Origin: Paraspadella gotoi
Taxonomy: Eukaryota; Chaetognatha
Length of the DNA stretch: 64,000 bases
Direction: 5' to 3'
Assembly: GCA_051294375.1 (NCBI GenBank)
Contig: CM119264.1
Location: forward strand, 28,059,778-28,123,777
Program-made: the position numbers and the translations under genes
Shown here: piece after piece, positions 11,374 to 23,274 of the stretch
Position numbering within the stretch: the first letter of the stretch is position 1
Layout of the letters: every line of letters starts with the position of its first letter
Notes under the pieces: model-generated
Database searches by the model: none
Seen by the model: the letters and a program-made list of their open reading frames with translations, nothing else
What the model was told of the DNA's origin: nothing

Positions 11374-13685
11374 GTCCGTCGATTTAATATTTCATTTTGT
11401 TATTATTCACTTCTTTCTAAGTCACTTTTCTGTCCGGGTTTATTACGCTAAAGAAGGTAGGATTATATTAGAAAATTATAATCGCATTTAAGTAAGTTCT
11501 TCTTAAAGGGCGGCGTGGTTCTTTTCGGAGTCGTGGTTTGTTGAATCCACTCCTGTCACCACATTTAATTAAGTAGACAGAGATTTCAACATGAAACCAA
11601 AAGTGGATTTTATTCTCAGATAGAAGATAAGCAAGACGGTGTGAGAATTTGAGACAGATGGATTCAAAAGGGTCAGGGATTTATACAATACAATCGGATC
11701 ATCGACACGGGCCCCGATAGCATGAAGCGCGTCTTCTCATTGGCCAGTTCCGATGATGATTCATCCAATCAGAGAGTCCTCGGTAGATTTCATCCGAGTC
11801 GCGGATCCGATTCCATTTTTGGTTCCGATTCCATCTGCGATGATCGTCCGATTAATATTAATAAGAATATTAATATTATTAATCGTAAAATCACGCGGAT
11901 TTAATGTGAAACGAGGTCAGAAGGAATCACGAGAAGAAGAAAGAGGAGAAGGAAATTTGTAAATCCTTGAAATATAAGGAAAAGTATATATATACGAAAG
12001 TATATAAAATGCAAAATTAAAAACATAATATTTTTACGCATTATTGATTTTAGGAATTAAGTTAGAGTCTAAAAATAAAAAAAGGAGCCAATGGTAGTTT
12101 TTCCTATATTCTCAGATCAGAAGATTTGGAATGATATCAATATTGTAAATCCTAACTATCGTTTTAATTGAACTTCTAATCGCGAAGAGAAACTTAAAAA
12201 AAGTATATACTTTTTTTTTCCTTTCGTTTTCTGTAAAATAAAAATTGCGCGATGCAAATCAAACTATTTCATTTAAACCTGATGAAATTTATGTAAAATA
12301 TTCCAAGCTAGTTGCGCCGCATTTACGTTTTCTTGTCATGTCATGTCAATGTCATTTATTTCTTATCGTTTATAACGATTTTCTTTAAAATCAAAAGGCG
12401 GAGCTAGTAGTCTCTTATATTTATATCTTTTTTATACGTAAGACCGATGGAACAGAAAATACCGACAGGACCGACAGACGGTACCGACCACGAAAAGTGA
12501 CTATATAGATGCTTGCTCCGCGAGTACTCGCCGGGCGCAACTAAAATAGGCAAGCTCTCTCAGACACAAGCTATCGAATCGCGAACTTTAGAAGTCTTTC
12601 ATGTAACAGGAAAATATAGCAATCCCCTTTGCAATTTTAAGTTTGTAAACTTTCCCGTTCATTTCTATAGTAAAAACGAGGTTTGAAAATTCTCTGCAGA
12701 TGAGGAGTGCATTTCGCCTTGGTTGTTTGATATCAAATCCTTTATCAAATGCGATAAAACGAATAGGACAAGCTTTTCAGATGAAACGCTATCGGAATCT
12801 CGCGTCTTTACAACTGTTTTTTACCCGAATTTCTGGCCATCGCGTTTGCAATTTGGATAGTATGGCAACAGCCGGTTGCCTGTGATGCCCGTTGGGATGG
12901 GGCATCTCACTGTTGGCTTTGGGGGCTTCCGACCCTCAGTGACGCCTCCAGTCACTGGCGAGGTTACCCTAGGATGGTCTCGCTTTGCCAACGCAGAGGG
13001 AAGTCGTTAGGACTGTGGATGGATCACTATGCCTGGGATGGTGTGTTCCCCTCTGAGCCAATGGAATTTTATAAAAATTATCCATTCATTTAATTAAATA
13101 AGCCCTTACTTTGGACAGGCTTTGGTGGTTTAAGGGCCTCCATCACTCTTTCAAGATTAATGACATAGCAGGTCCCTGCAAGTTTTCAATCAAGACTCTT
13201 TCACAGTCTCGTTTATTCACTCCCAGAGTATCTGGCTTCCCTATCAATGAAGTGGAAAATATTTCAAAGAATGTTTCAATGTATGAAAATACCACTGCAC
13301 TCCCTTAAGTATTAGATCGGGGAATACTTATTGTACTCCGCACTAGCATCAAAATACAAGGAGCTGAATTTTATGAAATTGGTACAACCAATATAAATAT
13401 TATCCATTCATTTAATAAATAAGCTATCTTGCCCCTGACTTTGGACAGGCTTTGGTGGTTTAAGGCCTCCATCACTCTTTCAAGATAATGACATAGCATA
13501 TTTTAGAAATAAGATTTTAGATTCGGAAAAAAATAATCTAAGGAGGCTACTGATTTTCTTATTTATAAGTGTAAATCTTTAAAGATTAAAAAGTTATTCT
13601 CATCAAATATACCCAGATTAATTAAAAATTTAATAAAGTTTAATAATCAAAATTTAAAGAAACCTTTCTGTTTATCAATTTTTAG
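11374..13685 (+). repeat. Intron with dispersed repeats, second copy
   Basis: Repeats the layout of 1868-4166: units at 12440-12545, 12870-13070, 13070-13290 and 13378-13500. The block 12150-12560 has more indels than the rest. No coding exon is seen. Confidence 0.6.
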
Positions 13686-13769
13686 CTATTTCTTCGGCGC
13701 GATTCAACCAGTCAAAGCGAAATCAGTAGCAAAAGGATCCTCTCCGACAACCCTGGTGACTGGAATTCA
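13686..13769 (+). CDS. F5/8C-like lectin domain 1, first exon (second copy, 1-bp deletion)
   Basis: Counterpart of 4167-4251 but 84 bp, with one T missing in the GCGCGATTTCAACC run. With 85 bp the exon connects phase 1 to phase 2, as required by the exons on either side. With 84 bp it does not. The next exon of the domain is 12.4 kb downstream. Confidence 0.5.
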
Positions 13770-13793
13770 GTGAGTATATTTTTAAATTTTTAG

Positions 13794-14160
13794 TCGGATC
13801 TGCTTATCAGCAGATGCCGACTCTATAACTCACTTTGTCGGTCCGTCGGTCCGCCCCCTCAATATTGTCGGGCACATACTTATATCATGTCAGAACATCG
13901 AATTATGATAAATTATGCAAAAAAAATCGATGTCCGTCCGTCCGTCTGTCCATCCGTCCGTCCGTCCATCCGTCCGTCCGTCCGTCCGTCCGTCCGTCCC
14001 ACCTTAGCAAAATACTCCAATTACTCGTGATTGGATGGATGGATTGGTATGAAATTTTGTGTGTGGGTAGGAAACTGTGTGAGTTGAGACGGAGATGAAG
14101 TTTCGAAGGAATCGTGCAAGTGGAAATTGGTTTAAATGGAAAAAAACAAAAAAAAATATA
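13794..14160 (+). repeat. Dispersed repeat with (CCGT)n array, second copy
   Basis: It begins TAGTCGGATCTGCTTATCAG and has a CCGT array at about 13934-14000. It is part of the long duplication and also belongs to the dispersed family described at 4274-4660. Confidence 0.75.
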
Positions 14161-14540
14161 TTTCACTATTTGAACGCCAATTTCTCATGAGTGGATAGGG
14201 GCAATTGACTTGAAATTTTGTATGATGGTAAGGAAGTGTGTGATTGAGCTGGATATAAAGTTTCGATGGAATCGTGCGAGTGGAAATGAGTTAAAATGGA
14301 AAAAACAAAAGTCATATTTACTTGAAGTTTTTTTACTTAAATTTACTCATAATTATTATGTTTATTAAAAATTGGATAGATAAATCGAAATGTGAATTTT
14401 GTGTGTGGGTAGGAAAGTATGTGGTAAAGCTGGATATAAATTTTTTGATGGAATCGTAGGAGTGGAAAAGAGTTCAAATTAGAAAACCAAAAGACACATT
14501 TATTTGAATTTTTTAAAGTTTCTCTCTCTCTATCTCTCTC

Positions 14541-14544
<4 letters not shown>

Positions 14545-14571
<27 letters not shown>

Positions 14572-14790
14572 CCAAATTATCCAATTGACAAAAATATGCT
14601 AGTGGATCAAGTTCTGCAAGTTGACAAATTATGCCGGTTGACCAAATTATGCCTGTTTGACCAAATCATGCCAGTTGACCAAATTATGCCAGTTGACCAA
14701 ATTATGCTAGTTGACCAAATTAGGCCAGTTGATAAAATTATGCCAGTTGACCAAATTATGCCGGTTGACCAAATTATCTTAATTGATCAC
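14545..14790 (+). repeat. (GATT)n followed by an 18-bp minisatellite
   Basis: A short GATT array leads into about 11 imperfect copies of an 18-bp unit, CCAGTTGACCAAATTATG. Because 18 is a multiple of three, a frame stays open (MPVDQI repeats), which creates a spurious ORF. A second array with the same leader is at 28225-28560. Confidence 0.85.
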
Positions 14791-16161
14791 TGGGAAGATG
14801 GGTATCTAGCTAAAGGTAGGTACTAACTAGTCTCTCATCAGTTAATAGAGGTAAGTAAAGATATGGAGTCTAATAAGTCTAAAGTATAGTAAAGACGGTT
14901 ATGTACAAAATAAGAGGGAGAGGGAGGGAGGTTTCTTGTGCCCCGACTTGTGAGTTGAGCTGAGAGTGAATCCTTGGTCCCGGCCGAGGGGTTGCCGGAG
15001 GGAAAGGAGGAGGGGATGAGGAGGAGGGGACGACGGGGATGGGGAAGAGCTGTGGTGGTAAAACGCCCCTCTATCTTGCGCCCCTCTTCTTAACCGAGAC
15101 GTCCACATGGGCCCACAATGGCGTAGGTGGGTGTCGTCTTCTGCTGGCTTGGTGAAATTGCCGTCAGAGAGAGATTTTTGGGGGCATTGATGTCTCATGC
15201 GGGATTCGGGAGTCCAAAGGAGTTCGGAGGGGGGGTCGCTGGTTCAGTGAAGTTTAGCAGTGGAGAAGGCAGTTTCTCAAAAGAGTTTATCGGACAGAAG
15301 GAAGTTTTGGAGATCGGAGTAGTTTGGAGAGGGGAATCGTCTTTGGATAAATTTTTAATGTTGACCGCGCAGTTGGTTGGCGCAGGGTCAAGTCGCTGCA
15401 CTCTTAGTCGGGGCGGGGAGCGGTTAGTGGGGATTACAATTCAAAACTGAGATGCTATACTATTACATAGATCCACAACACATACATACGGCGCTACACA
15501 GTACAATTTGAATGGGAATGGGGGAGTTAAAGTTGTGAGACAATTTTTTTTCTCACCTATGAAATACGTTGTTTTTTTTTCGTATTTATCTTTTTTCTGT
15601 TTTAACAAGATGCTGCTTTTTTTTATTAAGCTCCTTTTTATATTTCATTTTTATATCATTATCTTTTTCTTTCTCTTTTTTTTTTATTTTTTGTTATTAA
15701 GTTTGGACAGAGAAACAAAGAACCAAAAATAAAATTCAACAGGGGTAATCGTAGTGTTAGTTGATATATAATGGGATTTAAGTTAAGCCAATATTATCCA
15801 TTCAACTGAAACCAAAGGGGTCATAAGAAATGAATAAAACTGAAATTGCTAAAGTTCAGTAAATGGTAAACAAAAGGGTCACTTTAATTGAATGGTAAAC
15901 AAAGGGACATTTTTAGTGAATAAAACTTAGATTAATAGAATTCATGAGATGGTTGGTCAAATTTAACAAGTTAAACATGAAATTAAATAAAAATTAAAAA
16001 AAAAACGAATAAAGAAAAAAAGTCACCATTAGGGAAAATTGAGGTCTGAATTACATAGTCAATGACGATAAAGACGACAAAGGATTAGATAACAATACAT
16101 TTCAAATGCTGCATGTGACGGTAATTCGGTTTTGGAGACAACTGAAATGGAGCAAGAGCAA

Positions 16162-17112
16162 CGATGGTGGGGGAATGGCGATTAGTTCTGAAGGGGGTCG
16201 TGGCCATATTGAGATGGTTTGAAGATGCTTTGGTTCCTTGAAGAGTCGTAGCGGATTGTCTTCTATAAGAAAAGCTGGGCGTCGCAGTTTGGAGGCGCGC
16301 CCGTGATAGGGGTAAGATGATGGGGTTGTCGTCATGAAGAGGGGGCCAATAGGGGTAGGGTCGTCGGAGTTTTCTCAGTGTGGTTTTTTTCTCGCTGCCT
16401 TCCTCGCGTTGCGTTCCAATGCCGCAGACACCGTCGCCGTCGCCATGACTGCAATCGACATCTCTGCCGGTCATCACGAATCCTACATTGGATGGTTAAT
16501 GGAAGACTTGGCCTAGTTGGAAGATAAGAATGACATATGATTAAAGTGTATTAAAACGTATTAAAGTGTATATTTTGGCATTGTCATTTTATTTCACATC
16601 CCTGCAAAGAGGTAATGATAGTTTTAAGTTGAGGGAAGTATAGAATATAAGACAGGAGTTTTTTTTGTTTATTTTCATTTATCTTGCTTATACTTTGTTA
16701 TTTACTTTGTGTGTTTTATATTTTTGGTTTTGCATAAGTGTTTTATTTTGCTTTGTTTATTTTGTTTAACAAGATCATTTTATTTTATATTATTTTTGTT
16801 TATTTTTAGTATTTTTTGTTTATTTCGGCCGGCCTTGAGTTTAAATTTAATTTGTTATATTTTATATTGTTTAGTTTATTTTTAATTTTGCTTATTTTAA
16901 TTGTTTCAGATTGTTTTGTTTGTTTGTTTTTTTGTTTCAATTTTATATTGTGATTAAACTTTTCTTTCGTTGTGTTTTAGATAATTGAAACTAAAGACAA
17001 AGTCTTGATACAGCAACGATTTTATTTTAATTGTCAGACAAGTTTCGGCTTTCATTCAAGCCTTCATCAGTGCTTTGACAATTCACAATTTTAATGTTTT
17101 CCAAATTAACTT

Positions 17113-17150
<38 letters not shown>

Positions 17151-17221
17151 ATAGAGAGAGAAGAAATGGCCAACAAAGATATGAGACAGGACAGTGGTGA
17201 AATGTGAGGACAGGTTTAAGT

Positions 17222-17263
<42 letters not shown>

Positions 17264-17772
17264 TGAGGGAAAAGAAATTAAATTTGTGAGTGAGGGAGAG
17301 AGAGACAGAGAAGCAAAGGTTAACATTTGGTAAGAAAAGTTACATTAGAAAATGTACAACAATGGTAAATTTAATAAATAAGTAGACAGACTTAAACAAA
17401 CTAAAATATTTAAATTAATTCAGATAAATTAATTAATAAAAGAGTGAAGTTTAGATGAAATTGAAAAAAGATGTTGAGGATAGGTAAGTGAAAGAGTAAG
17501 AGAAAAATAAGAAAAAGAAAAAGCTCAAAATGAGCTGGCCCCCCCCGGTCAACAATGGGGATGCTGACGATGTGGTCGGGTCATTGGTTTGTCATAGGCT
17601 GAGAGGCTATTGTGGTGGAGTGCGCACATGGACGGGTCCGGTAGAGACCCAGCGGAAAGAGGCCAAGTGCAACTCGAATATCTCTCAGGCCTGATAACCT
17701 GCCGACGGCCCTCGTCTCGCCTGTTATTCACTCCTTTATTAATTAATTTATCTGAATTAATTTAAATATTTT
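16162..17772 (+). repeat. Duplicated 1.6-kb block left of a 25-N gap
   Basis: The block starts ACGATGGTGGGGG and ends GAATTAATTTAAATATTTT at the gap. It is repeated directly at 17798-19440. Inside are two (GA)n tracts (about 17118-17160 and 17227-17259), poly-T rich sequence, and at 17042-17070 one minus-strand copy of the CTGATGA...GAAAC core. The pattern fits two overlapping contig ends that were not merged. Confidence 0.8.
17042..17070 (-). other. Hammerhead-like core motif (minus strand)
   Basis: On the minus strand the sequence reads CTGATGA, then a 5-bp stem (GGCTT/AAGCC) with a small loop, then GAAAC, followed by TTGTCTGACAA, which can form a short stem. This is the core order of a type I hammerhead ribozyme. 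No stem I with a cleavage site could be closed by eye, so activity is not claimed. Copies lie at 18687-18715 (minus), 19604-19632 and 20042-20070 (plus). Confidence 0.4.
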
Positions 17773-17797
17773 NNNNNNNNNNNNNNNNNNNNNNNNN
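17773..17797. other. 25-N gap
   Basis: Exactly 25 N between two direct copies of one 1.6-kb block. Confidence 0.95.
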
Positions 17798-18759
17798 ACG
17801 ATGGTGGGGGAAATGGGCGATTAGTTCTGAAGGGGGTCGTGGCCATATTGAGATGGTTTGAAGATGCTTTGTTCCTTGAAGAGTCGTAGCGGATTGTCTT
17901 CTATAAGAAAAGCTGGGCGTCGCAGTTTGGAGGCGCGCCCGTGATAGGGGGTAAGATGATGGGGGTTGTCGTCATGAAGAGGGGGGCCAATAGGGGTAGG
18001 GTCGTCGGAGTTTTCTCAGTGTGGTTTTTTTCTCGCTGCCTTCCTCGCGTTGCGTTCCAATGCCGCAGACTCCGTCGCCGTCGCCATGACTGCAATCGAC
18101 ATCTCTGCCGGTCATCACGAATCCTACATTGGATGTTAATGGAAGACTGGCCTAGTTGGGAAGATAAGACTATGACAATGTGATCTAAGGAGTAGATATT
18201 GATTAAAACGTATTAAAGTGTATATTTGGCATTGTCATTTATTTCACATCCCTGCAAAGAGGTAATGATAGTTTTAAGTTGAGGGAAGTATAGAATATAA
18301 GACAGGAGTTTTTTTTTGTTTATTTTCATTATCTTGCTTTATACTTTGTTATTTACTTGTGTGTTTTATATTTTTGGTTTTGCATAAGTGTTTTATTTTG
18401 CTTTGTTATTTTGTTTAACAAGATCATTTTATTTTATATTATTTTTGTTTATTTTTAGTATTTTTGTTATTTCGGCCGGCCTTGAGTTTAAATTAATTTG
18501 TTATATTTTATATTGTTTAGTTTATTTTTAATTTTGCTTATTTAATTGTTTCAGATTGTTTTGTTTGTTTGTTTTTTTGTTTCAATTTTATATTGTGATT
18601 AAACTTTTCTTTCGTTGTGTTTTAGATAATTGAAACTAAAGACAAAGTCTTGATACAGCAACGATTTTATTTTATTGTACAGACAAGTTTCGGCTTTCAT
18701 TCAAGCCTTCATCAGTGCTTTGACAATTCACAATTTTAATGGTTTCCAAATTAACTTTG

Positions 18760-18792
<33 letters not shown>

Positions 18793-18876
18793 AGAGAAAT
18801 AGAGGAGAAAGAAATGGCCAACAAAGATATGAGACAGGACAGTGGTGAAATGTGAGGACAGGTTTAAGTTAGTGAG

Positions 18877-18919
<43 letters not shown>

Positions 18920-19440
18920 TGAGGGAAAAGAAATTAAATTTGTGAGTGAGGAGAGAGAGACAGAGAAGCAAAGGTTAACATTTGGTAAGAAAAGTTACAT
19001 TAGAAAATGACAACAATGGTAAATTTAATAAATAAGTAGACAGACTAAACAAACTAAAATATTTAAATTAATTCAGATAAATTAATTAATAAAAGAGTGA
19101 AGTTTAGATAAATTGAAAAAGATGTTGAGGGATAGGTAAGTGAAAGAGTAAGAGAAAAATAAGAAAAAGAAAAAGCTCAAAATGAGCTGGCCCCCCCCGG
19201 TCAACAATGGGGATGCTGACGTGTGGTCGGGTCATTGGTTTGTCATAGGCTGAGAGGCTATTGTGGTGGAGTGGCGCACATGGACGGGATCCGGTAGAGA
19301 CCCAGGCGGAAGAGGCCAAGTGCAACTCGAATATCTCTCAGGCCTTGATAAACCTGCCGACGGCCCTCGTCTCGCCTGTTATTCACTCCTTTATTAATTA
19401 ATTTATCTGAATTAATTTAAATTATTTTAGTTTGTTTAAG
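17798..19440 (+). repeat. Duplicated 1.6-kb block right of the gap
   Basis: Direct copy of 16162-17772 with many single-base indels. The end at about 19390-19440 matches the sequence just left of the gap and then continues, as expected for an overlap. Confidence 0.8.
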
Positions 19441-19516
19441 GTCGTTCTACTTATTTATTAAATTTACCACTGTCCTGTCTCATATCTTTGTTGGCTTATT
19501 TCTTCTCTCTCTATTT

Positions 19517-19561
<45 letters not shown>

Positions 19562-19959
19562 AAGTTAATTTGGAAAACATTAAAATTGTGAATTGTCAAA
19601 GCCATGATGAAGGCTTGAATGAAAGCCGAAACTGTCTGTACAATAAAATAAAATCGTTGCTGTATCAAGACTGTTGTCTTTGTTTCAATTTTGTATTTAA
19701 TTATTTTATTTTGGTTTATTTTTTTTATTTCATTTGTTTGTTTGTTTCAATTCAGTTTTATTTTGTTTGTTTACTTTAATTTTTTGTAATTTGATATTTT
19801 GGTATTTTAATATTTTGTATTTTTGTATTTGGTATTGTGGTATTTTGATATTTTGATATCTTTATCTCTCCTCTTAGTTTGTTTAAGTCTGTCTACTTAT
19901 TTATTAAATTTACCACTGTCCTGTCTCATATCTTTGTTGGCTATTTCTTCTCTCTCTAT

Positions 19960-19999
<40 letters not shown>

Positions 20000-20110
20000 A
20001 AGTTAATTTGGAAAACATTAAAATTGTGAATTGTCAAAGCACTGATGAAGGCTTGAATGAAAGCCGAAACTTGTCTGTACAATAAAATAAAATCGTTGCT
20101 GTATCAAGAC
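19441..20110 (+). repeat. Two tandem copies of a (CT)n / hammerhead-core element
   Basis: Two units of about 0.4 kb (19430-19700 and 19860-20115). Each has TTTATTAAATTTACCAC..., a (CT)n tract, then the CTGATGA...GAAAC core and AATAAAATAAAATCGTTGCTG. They are the inverted orientation of the element in 16980-17400 and 18620-19050. In the first unit the core reads CATGATGA, a one-base change. Confidence 0.7.
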
Positions 20111-20114
20111 TTTG

Positions 20115-20420
20115 TCTTTGTTTCAATTTTGTATTTAATTATTTTATTTTGGTTTATTTTTTTATTTCATTTGTTTTGTTTGTTTCAATTCAGTTTTATT
20201 TTGTTTGTTTACTTTAATTTTTTGTAATTTGATATTTTGGTATTTTAATATTTTGGTATTTTTGTATTTGGTATTGTGGTATTTTGATATTTTGATATTT
20301 TGCTATTTTGCCATTTTAGTATTTTTGCATTTAGGTATTTTGATATTTTTTTTTTAAATTTTTATATTTTTGCATTTTTGTATTTTCGAATTTTATATGT
20401 TATTTTATTTTGTTTTGTTT
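20115..20420 (+). repeat. Degenerate TATTTTGATATTTTG repeat
   Basis: T-rich sequence built of TATTTTG/GATATTT-like units. It gives hydrophobic spurious ORFs and shows no gene signal. Confidence 0.6.
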
Positions 20421-21080
20421 TATTTATTTTACTCGAGTTTGTGTATTTTATTTTATTTCGGTTTTTGTTTATATTGTTTATTTTCATTCTATTACGTTAA
20501 ATAAATTTTATTTATTTCCTCTTTATAATAACTGGTTTAAACAATGTTCATGAAAGAGGGAGGAGAGTTTACGGAAAGCGTGAGGAAAAGAAGGTGAAAC
20601 ACATGAAAGTAAACTGAAGAGAAACGAAAAAGTAAAAAAAAAGGTGTTTATAGTAAAAAAAAAGGGGGTTAGGAGGTTTTGGGTTATTTTTCTAATGAGC
20701 AACTACTGTAAAGGTTAGCTGTAAAGCTCACAAGTAGATTGGCGATCCATAGATTCTGGTTCCTGAAAAAATTGTTAGAGAGAAACTGAGAAACAAAAGA
20801 AGGAGTTTAAGAATCCTGAGTCGGTTTTTCCGGTACCTAGTTTCCTGCAGTGAAGAAAAATGAAAGCAGGGAAGGAAGAGCAAAGGAAAGAAGGGAAGGA
20901 GTAAGAAAAGAGAGAAATAGGGGATGATCAAAAATTAGCCTTTTGTCACGTGAACCACCTGAGAAAAAAAAAGCCTGTTTTAGTCTGTAGCGCATGCTTG
21001 GGGTTGGTGGGATTGGGAGGGATTGGTGGATTTGGGAGGTGAAGAAAATGTAAGATAGAAAGAACAATAAAAAAAATAAG
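20421..21080. other. No gene seen
   Basis: A- and G-rich sequence on the plus strand with scattered purine tracts. Short ORFs on both strands have compositional bias only. Confidence 0.4.
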
Positions 21081-21520
21081 AATGAAATTTTTGATCCTGT
21101 CCTTAGGATCTTGGGGGGGGGGTTTGTTGTCTATAATTGAATTGGCGAACAAAGCACCTTTGGGGTTGGCGAACAAAGCACCTTTGGCACGGCGGACAAC
21201 ACACCGGAAAGCTGGGATAAAGAAAGAAGGGCGGGAGGAAATGGTTTGGCAGCTGCCTGGGCGCGGCAGCGCCGATGGTTCTGGTTGGTACCGTACCAGG
21301 GGCCATGGCCTGGAAAGCCGCAGCACATTGGGATTAAAGGGTAGGGATTAAGGGTGGGGTCCGTAGGGCCGATCCGAGCCGCTTAGCTTCATTCCGGCGT
21401 TTCCAGAGGGCAGGAAATGTATTTTCAGCGATCACGGGGATACACTGCACCACGGTGGGACTTTAGGGCTGTAAGGGGCTGTAATGGGCTGTAAGGGGCT
21501 TTGAATACGGCGCAGGCGCG
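21081..21520. other. GC-rich island with short tandem duplications
   Basis: A GC-rich block in an AT-rich surround. It contains a direct 22-bp duplication at 21142-21186 (TTGGCGAACAAAGCACCTTT twice) and an 11-bp repeat (GGGCTGTAAGG) near 21460-21500. Frames on both strands are open for 60-126 codons, but none resembles a known family and none has convincing splice context. Confidence 0.35.
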
Positions 21521-21970
21521 GGTCAGGTGGTTCTTTCTATTGGAGAGAAATAAGAGATAAAAAAAGGTTGAGAAAAAAAAGTGGACAAAAGACAGGATAA
21601 GAATGAGAAAAGAGATAAGAGATAATTTTTCCTATTAGATAGTTTAACTAGGTACTTTTTTTCTTCCTCAGGAAAGCTGCAATATAAATTTTTTTTTTTA
21701 TTCTGGTGTAACACAGGCAATCAGGAAATTTCCTTGAATTTTTAACCTTTAGGAATGGACTCAAATTTATTATTGTTATTGTCGCAGAACTAATATAATA
21801 ATAGTTATTATATACTAATACTAATACAATCCGCAACCTGTGTGTGAAGCATTACGTTAGCTAAAAAAGTTTTTTTTTTTTTTTTTAATTTCATCTGGAG
21901 AGAGAGAGAGAGAGAAACAAACTGAGAATAGGAGAGGCCGAAGGATCGAGGGCGCCGTTTATGGGAGGGA

Positions 21971-22010
<40 letters not shown>

Positions 22011-22778
22011 AGGAGGGGAGGACGAATTAGAAAGTAAATTTTAAGCATCTTTGGCAAAGTAATATTAAATTGAACATAAATGAATCAAAAAGGGAAGAGA
22101 TAGGTTTAAAAACAGTAAAAGAAAGTTAAAAAAGGAGATGGGTTTAGAAACAAGTTTAATAGAAGCTTAAAAAAAACATTAAGTTAAGGAAAGTTAAAAA
22201 AAGAATTTCACAGAGAGAGAGGGAGGGAGAGAGAGAGAGAGAGAAAGACAGAGAGACAGAGAGAGAGAAACAGACTTGAGAGGGAGGATGAGGAAAAAGA
22301 GAAGAGAAAGAGAATTATGATCATCGACGAGATTGAGCAGCTGCTGTGACTGCTGCAGCGTCGCAGCGGGAAGGGAATTTCTGGCCGCTGTTGGCGGCGG
22401 TCAAAAGCCAGACAGGAAATATTTAAAAGTTAAAGAGTATAAAAGAGGGATGTGGGAGAGAGAGAGAGGTGGGGAGATATGGGGAGAGAGAGGGAGAGAG
22501 CAAGGCAAAGCTGTTTATCTGCAGCTGTCGTGATTCATACTCCTGGAGTGGGAGTCTCTGGCCGAGTTCAACTGAAGCCGGCGGGGGTAAAGAAAGGGAA
22601 GAGGGGCGGGGATGGAGGGAGGAGGGGGGAAAAGGCTGGCATGGAGAGGGGCACAGGCGGTCAATCGCATTCTTTGGGTGAAAATCCTGGGTGTGAAAAG
22701 TCACGTGAGCAGTGGTCAAAAGGATGATCGATAGAAGTAAGATGAACACAGAGAGAAAGAATAGAGAGAAAAAGTAGG
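21521..22778. repeat. Purine-rich and (GA)n-rich sequence
   Basis: Several GA tracts (21897-21914, 21974-22004, 22206-22268, 22455-22500) are embedded in A-rich sequence. I see no gene. Confidence 0.55.
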
Positions 22779-22803
22779 NNNNNNNNNNNNNNNNNNNNNN
22801 NNN
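22779..22803. other. 25-N gap next to a minisatellite
   Basis: Exactly 25 N. The right flank begins directly inside the 16-bp minisatellite, so the array may be truncated. Confidence 0.95.
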
Positions 22804-23150
22804 CGTGGGAGGAATCCCGTGTGGGAGGAATCCCGCGTGGGAGCAATCCCGTGTGCGAGGAATTCCGTGTGGGAGGAATCCCGCGTGGGAGGAATCCCGC
22901 GTGGGAGGAATTCTTTGGGGAGGAATCCTGTGTGGGAGGAATCCCGTGTGGGAGGAATTCTATGGGGAGGAATTCCAAAGGAAGGAATCCCGTGTGGGAG
23001 GAATTCCTTGGGGAGGAATTCCGGGTGGGAGGAATCCCGTGTGGGAGGAATTCCGTGTGGGAGGAATCCCATGGGGAGGAATCCCGCGTGGGAGGAATCC
23101 CGTGTGGGAGGAATCCAGTTGGAAGGAATCCCGTGTGGGAGGAATACCAC
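22804..23150 (+). repeat. 16-bp minisatellite
   Basis: About 21 copies of a 16-bp unit, GGAATCCCGTGTGGGA, with variants (CGCG, TTCC). The unit contains an internal inverted repeat (TCCC...GGGA). Since 16 is not a multiple of three, all three plus-strand frames read the same GGIPCGRNPVWEE-like peptide in rotation and all stay open. This is a property of the repeat, not evidence of a protein. Confidence 0.9.
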
Positions 23151-23274
23151 AGCCACCAATGGAATCTTTTGAGTGGAAATGAGTTTAAATGGAAAAAAAC
23201 AAAAAACCTGTTTCACTAATTGATTATGATTCTTTTTCCTTTTATATTAAATGTATATGCAGGATGTATTAATA

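Larger units (their letters stand above)
9116..16161 (+). repeat. Long direct duplication, copy 2
   Basis: Second copy of 1-7105. It fills the two N gaps of copy 1 but has extra single-base deletions in each of the compared exons. The simplest reading is lower base accuracy, for example unpolished long-read sequence. A real tandem duplication is not excluded. Confidence 0.9.

Noticed and set aside
16085-16520. 130-codon minus-strand ORF and 60-codon plus-strand ORF
   Set aside because: The second copy (17798-18180) breaks both frames with indels, and no splice or domain support exists. It might be worth revisiting after polishing.
17042-20070. Annotating functional hammerhead ribozymes
   Set aside because: Only the core box order was seen. 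Stem I and the cleavage site could not be closed by eye, so it is reported as a motif and not an RNA gene.
22804-23219. Three overlapping plus-strand ORFs of 117-132 codons and two on the minus strand
   Set aside because: All are products of a 16-bp tandem repeat that lacks stops in every frame.
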